A stretch of DNA of 32,258 bases from DALYLB01 sp046154695 (GTDB taxonomy: Bacteria; Acidobacteriota; Blastocatellia; RBC074), in NCBI GenBank assembly GCA_046154695.1, contig JBJXFI010000117.1, positions 1 through 32,258 of the forward strand, read 5' to 3'. The notes under the pieces were generated by a model. That model was not told the DNA's origin and searched no databases. It saw nothing but the letters and a program-made list of their open reading frames with translations. The position numbers and the translations under genes are program-made. Each line of letters opens with the position of its first letter. Position 1 is the stretch's first letter. This document shows positions 30,221 to 32,258 of this stretch, in pieces.

Positions 30221-30437
30221 ATTAAGGTGGATCGCTGGCGACCCGTTTTGAGCCTGAGGCCGATTGACTTTCCACTTTCACCGATCATAATCGCCCCGTA
30301 AGGCGAGAGGATAGGGCAATGCCGGGGAGCAACCCGAGCGCTCACTTGATGGCGGGACAAAACGGTGTACGACTTTCGCTGCCGCTTCTTTGCATTCATA
30401 GCGTCTCCTGGATCGGCAGCGATTTTACCACCTTAAT
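30221..30437. mobile_element. Degenerate insertion-sequence or MITE remnant
   Basis: ATTAAGGTGG (30221-30230) is exactly inverted at 30428-30437, and both are followed inward by related ATCGCTG(G/C)CGA. Outside the right copy, CAGCTGTCCAGTTTTTGGGGA resembles the ends of IS3-like elements. On the minus strand a short ORF begins MNAKKRQRKSYT near 30399 and soon loses family character, like a decayed orfA start. No transposase domain remains. This accounts for most of the 309-bp gap between the cupin and TIR genes; the last 50 bp probably hold the TIR promoter. Confidence 0.5.
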
Positions 30438-30512
30438 CAGCTGTCCAGTTTTTGGGGAGTACTATATTCGAAAGGCTCCACTAGGTTTAGGACAACGTCG
30501 GGGGGCAACAGT

Positions 30513-32189
30513 ATGACGACTGTGTTCATCAGCCACAGCGCCGCGGATAGGAAGGTTGCTGAGCGTGTAGCGAAGCGGCTCGAATCCGGTGGCTGTCGCA
30601 CCTACTTCCTCGATGTTGATCCCGACCAAGGGATCACCGGCGGCCAGGACTGGGAGGAGGCGCTTTACCAGAACCTACGGGCCTGTAGAACGCTGCTCGT
30701 CCTCTGGAGCAGCTCGGCCGCGAATTCCCGATGGGTGTTTGCCGAGGTCGCTGTGGCGAAAGCTCTCGGGAAGAAGGTGTTTCCTGTACGGCTCGACTCG
30801 TCTGCGTTACCCAACTTTATTTCCGCTCGTCAGGCTATCGATCTTCCGACAGACGAGGAGGCTTTCGCTCGCATGCTTCGCTTGCTCGAGGGTGCCTCTT
30901 CGTGGGAGGGCGCGGACGCCTTCACTTGGGATCGCGAGCGGTCGCCCTACCCTGGGCTGAAGGCGATGGAGAAGGAAGACGCGGGCGTGTTCTTCGGCAG
31001 GGACGAGCTCATCCAAGATGCGCAGGAGCGTATCCGTGCTTTCAGACGAACAGGTACCGGCAAGCTGCTGCTGGTGCTCGGCCCGTCCGGTAGCGGGAAG
31101 TCCTCGTTCGTGCGCGCCGGACTCCTGCCGAGCCTCGAACGGGAACCAGAGTGGATCATTCTTTCACCGTTTCGACCTCGAGCGAGCACGGCTGCAGACC
31201 CCTTCGAAGAGATCAGCCGGACGTTCGCGGAGCGCCTAGCCCCACTGGGCGACTCGCGAACCACGGCTGAAATCCGACAGATGCTCTGGGAGGCATCCGC
31301 CATACCAGCGGATGCTTCCGCCGTGCTTTGTCGGTTTGCGGACGCTCTCCGCGAGCGCTCGGGACAGCGCAATGCCTCGATCCTTATCACCGTCGATCAG
31401 TTCGAGGAGCTTTTGAGTGGCGACGGCGATTCGGACCTCTCCGAGCGCTTCCTGCACCTAATGTCGGCGATATCGCGAACCGTGGCGAGCCACCTGACTG
31501 TGCTTGCCACTTTGCGCTCCGATTTCCTACCGGAACTCAATCGGCATGTGGCCGCACGGGAGCTCGCAACCGAGTATTTTCAGGTCCCACCGCTCGCCGC
31601 CGAAGACTGGTCGCATATCATCGAGGGACCGGCCGCACGGGCGGGTGTCCTCGTCGAGCGGCGCCTGACCGACGCGCTCGTGCGGGAGACCGGCTCAGAG
31701 GACGCGCTGCCGCTGCTCGCCTTCACACTGGAAAGCCTTTGGCGTAAGCGATCGGGCGGCCAACTCACTTACGATGCCTACCTTCGTTCGGGAGGTCTCG
31801 AGAAATCGATCGCCACGGCGGCGGAGGACGCGTTCAGCGCAGAGCCGCTATCGGTCGAAGAGATGACGGAAGCTCGGGGAGCGTTCACTTCGCTCGTGAC
31901 CGTCGGCCAGGGCGAGAGGTTTGTGAGGAGGTCCATTCGATGGGACGATCTGCCGCTGGCCGCACGGCGCATGTTGACGTGCTTCATCCAGAATCGGTTG
32001 ATTGTTCTCCGCCATAGGGAGCGCGGGCTGGAGATCGAGTTCGCGCATGACGCCGTCCTTCATTCTTGGGCGCGGCTTACAGCGGTTTTCACTTGCGTGC
32101 GACCCGACCCGCCATCGAGAAGAGGAGGGAAAACGGAACAGGCGGAAATAACGGAACAAACGGAGCCCCGGATTGTTTGGTTTCGTTGA
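30513..32189 (+). CDS. TIR-nSTAND defence-type NTPase, C-terminally truncated
   Basis: A 558-residue protein. The TIR domain (1-130) begins TVFISHSAADRKVAE; Glu78 in SRWVFAEVAVA is at the place of the NAD-hydrolysing glutamate. RSPYPGLKAMEKEDAGVFFG opens an nSTAND1-type NTPase with Walker A GPSGSGKSS (190-198) and Walker B ILITVDQFEEL near 290-300. A winged-helix region ends with EFAHDAVLHSWARL. Related proteins continue into a sensor such as WD40 repeats. Here the frame leaves the family pattern after RLTA and stops within an inverted repeat 100 bp later. The ligand sensor is therefore missing, or lies beyond the window and is disconnected. Infection-triggered NAD depletion is the family role. 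Composition is less GC-rich than the neighbours. Confidence 0.85.
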   Translation: MTTVFISHSAADRKVAERVAKRLESGGCRTYFLDVDPDQGITGGQDWEEALYQNLRACRTLLVLWSSSAANSRWVFAEVAVAKALGKKVFPVRLDSSALPNFISARQAIDLPTDEEAFARMLRLLEGASSWEGADAFTWDRERSPYPGLKAMEKEDAGVFFGRDELIQDAQERIRAFRRTGTGKLLLVLGPSGSGKSSFVRAGLLPSLEREPEWIILSPFRPRASTAADPFEEISRTFAERLAPLGDSRTTAEIRQMLWEASAIPADASAVLCRFADALRERSGQRNASILITVDQFEELLSGDGDSDLSERFLHLMSAISRTVASHLTVLATLRSDFLPELNRHVAARELATEYFQVPPLAAEDWSHIIEGPAARAGVLVERRLTDALVRETGSEDALPLLAFTLESLWRKRSGGQLTYDAYLRSGGLEKSIATAAEDAFSAEPLSVEEMTEARGAFTSLVTVGQGERFVRRSIRWDDLPLAARRMLTCFIQNRLIVLRHRERGLEIEFAHDAVLHSWARLTAVFTCVRPDPPSRRGGKTEQAEITEQTEPRIVWFR

Positions 32190-32224
32190 TTCCGTTATTT
32201 CCGCCTGTTCCGTTTTCCTCTTCT
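32118..32224. repeat. Long inverted repeat of CGGAACAGG-type nonamers
   Basis: The left arm (32118-32156) and right arm (32190-32224) pair over 35 bp, with a four-base bulge in the left arm. The left arm and loop contain 9-bp units CGGAACAGG, CGGAAATAA, CGGAACAAA. It overlaps the last 72 bases of the TIR-nSTAND ORF, including its stop codon. Confidence 0.8.
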
Positions 32225-32258
32225 GAATCACGCAGACAGGGCGCATGCATATGCAAGC

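Noticed and set aside
30181..30399. 72-residue minus-strand ORF MNAKKRQRKSYT... as a real gene
   Set aside because: It has no complete domain and overlaps the cupin gene's end; treated as part of the IS remnant.
31848..32246. 132-residue minus-strand ORF at the right edge
   Set aside because: It is antisense to the TIR-nSTAND gene and made largely of translated tandem repeat.

Overview
The window is GC-rich DNA from a Gram-negative-type bacterium. It carries lipoprotein signals, a di-haem peroxidase, a Pkn-type Ser/Thr kinase with TPR repeats, and many palindromic dispersed repeats. This style fits Acidobacteriota, Planctomycetota or related uncultured phyla, but nothing here fixes the phylum. 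No rRNA, tRNA or CRISPR array was recognised.

Layout. (1) 1-9.8 kb, minus strand: a nucleotidyltransferase gene overlapping a uvrA-type excinuclease gene, a MITE-like element with a perfect 50-bp palindrome, a TPR Ser/Thr kinase, an APC-family permease, and an AAA_14/DUF4143 ATPase preceded by a perfect 24-bp inverted repeat. (2) 9.9-18.5 kb, minus strand: a compact run of small-molecule biosynthesis genes. In transcription order these are a truncated SDR epimerase, a TylF-like O-methyltransferase, two overlapping SDR epimerases, a MIO ammonia-lyase/aminomutase, a beta-propeller protein, a lone ABC ATPase and a DegT aminotransferase. The run breaks near 18475, where a sigma-54 response regulator on the opposite strand is truncated at the same place. 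That regulator also carries a poly-C frameshift.

(3) 19.6-26.0 kb: a complete plasmid- or chromid-type replicon. It has an RPA-type replication initiator, eight iterons spaced about 22 bp apart, ParB, ParA, five copies of an unusual 16-bp parS-like palindrome (three phased at exactly 33 bp), an outlying ninth iteron beside an operator-like palindrome before parA, a second protein with a ParB-like helix-turn-helix but no CTPase motifs, and a tyrosine recombinase. This is the strongest candidate for a little-described system. Either the contig is a secondary replicon, or a plasmid has integrated into a chromosome.

(4) 26.0-30.2 kb, plus strand: an envelope redox cluster made of a MauG-like di-haem peroxidase lipoprotein, a cupredoxin-like lipoprotein, a YVTN beta-propeller lipoprotein and a VOC-bicupin fusion. 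(5) 30.2-32.2 kb: an IS remnant followed by a TIR-nSTAND defence-type gene whose C-terminus is cut short beside a long inverted repeat. Three hairpins built from short tandem repeats (19.6, 27.1 and 32.1 kb) share an architecture but not a sequence.
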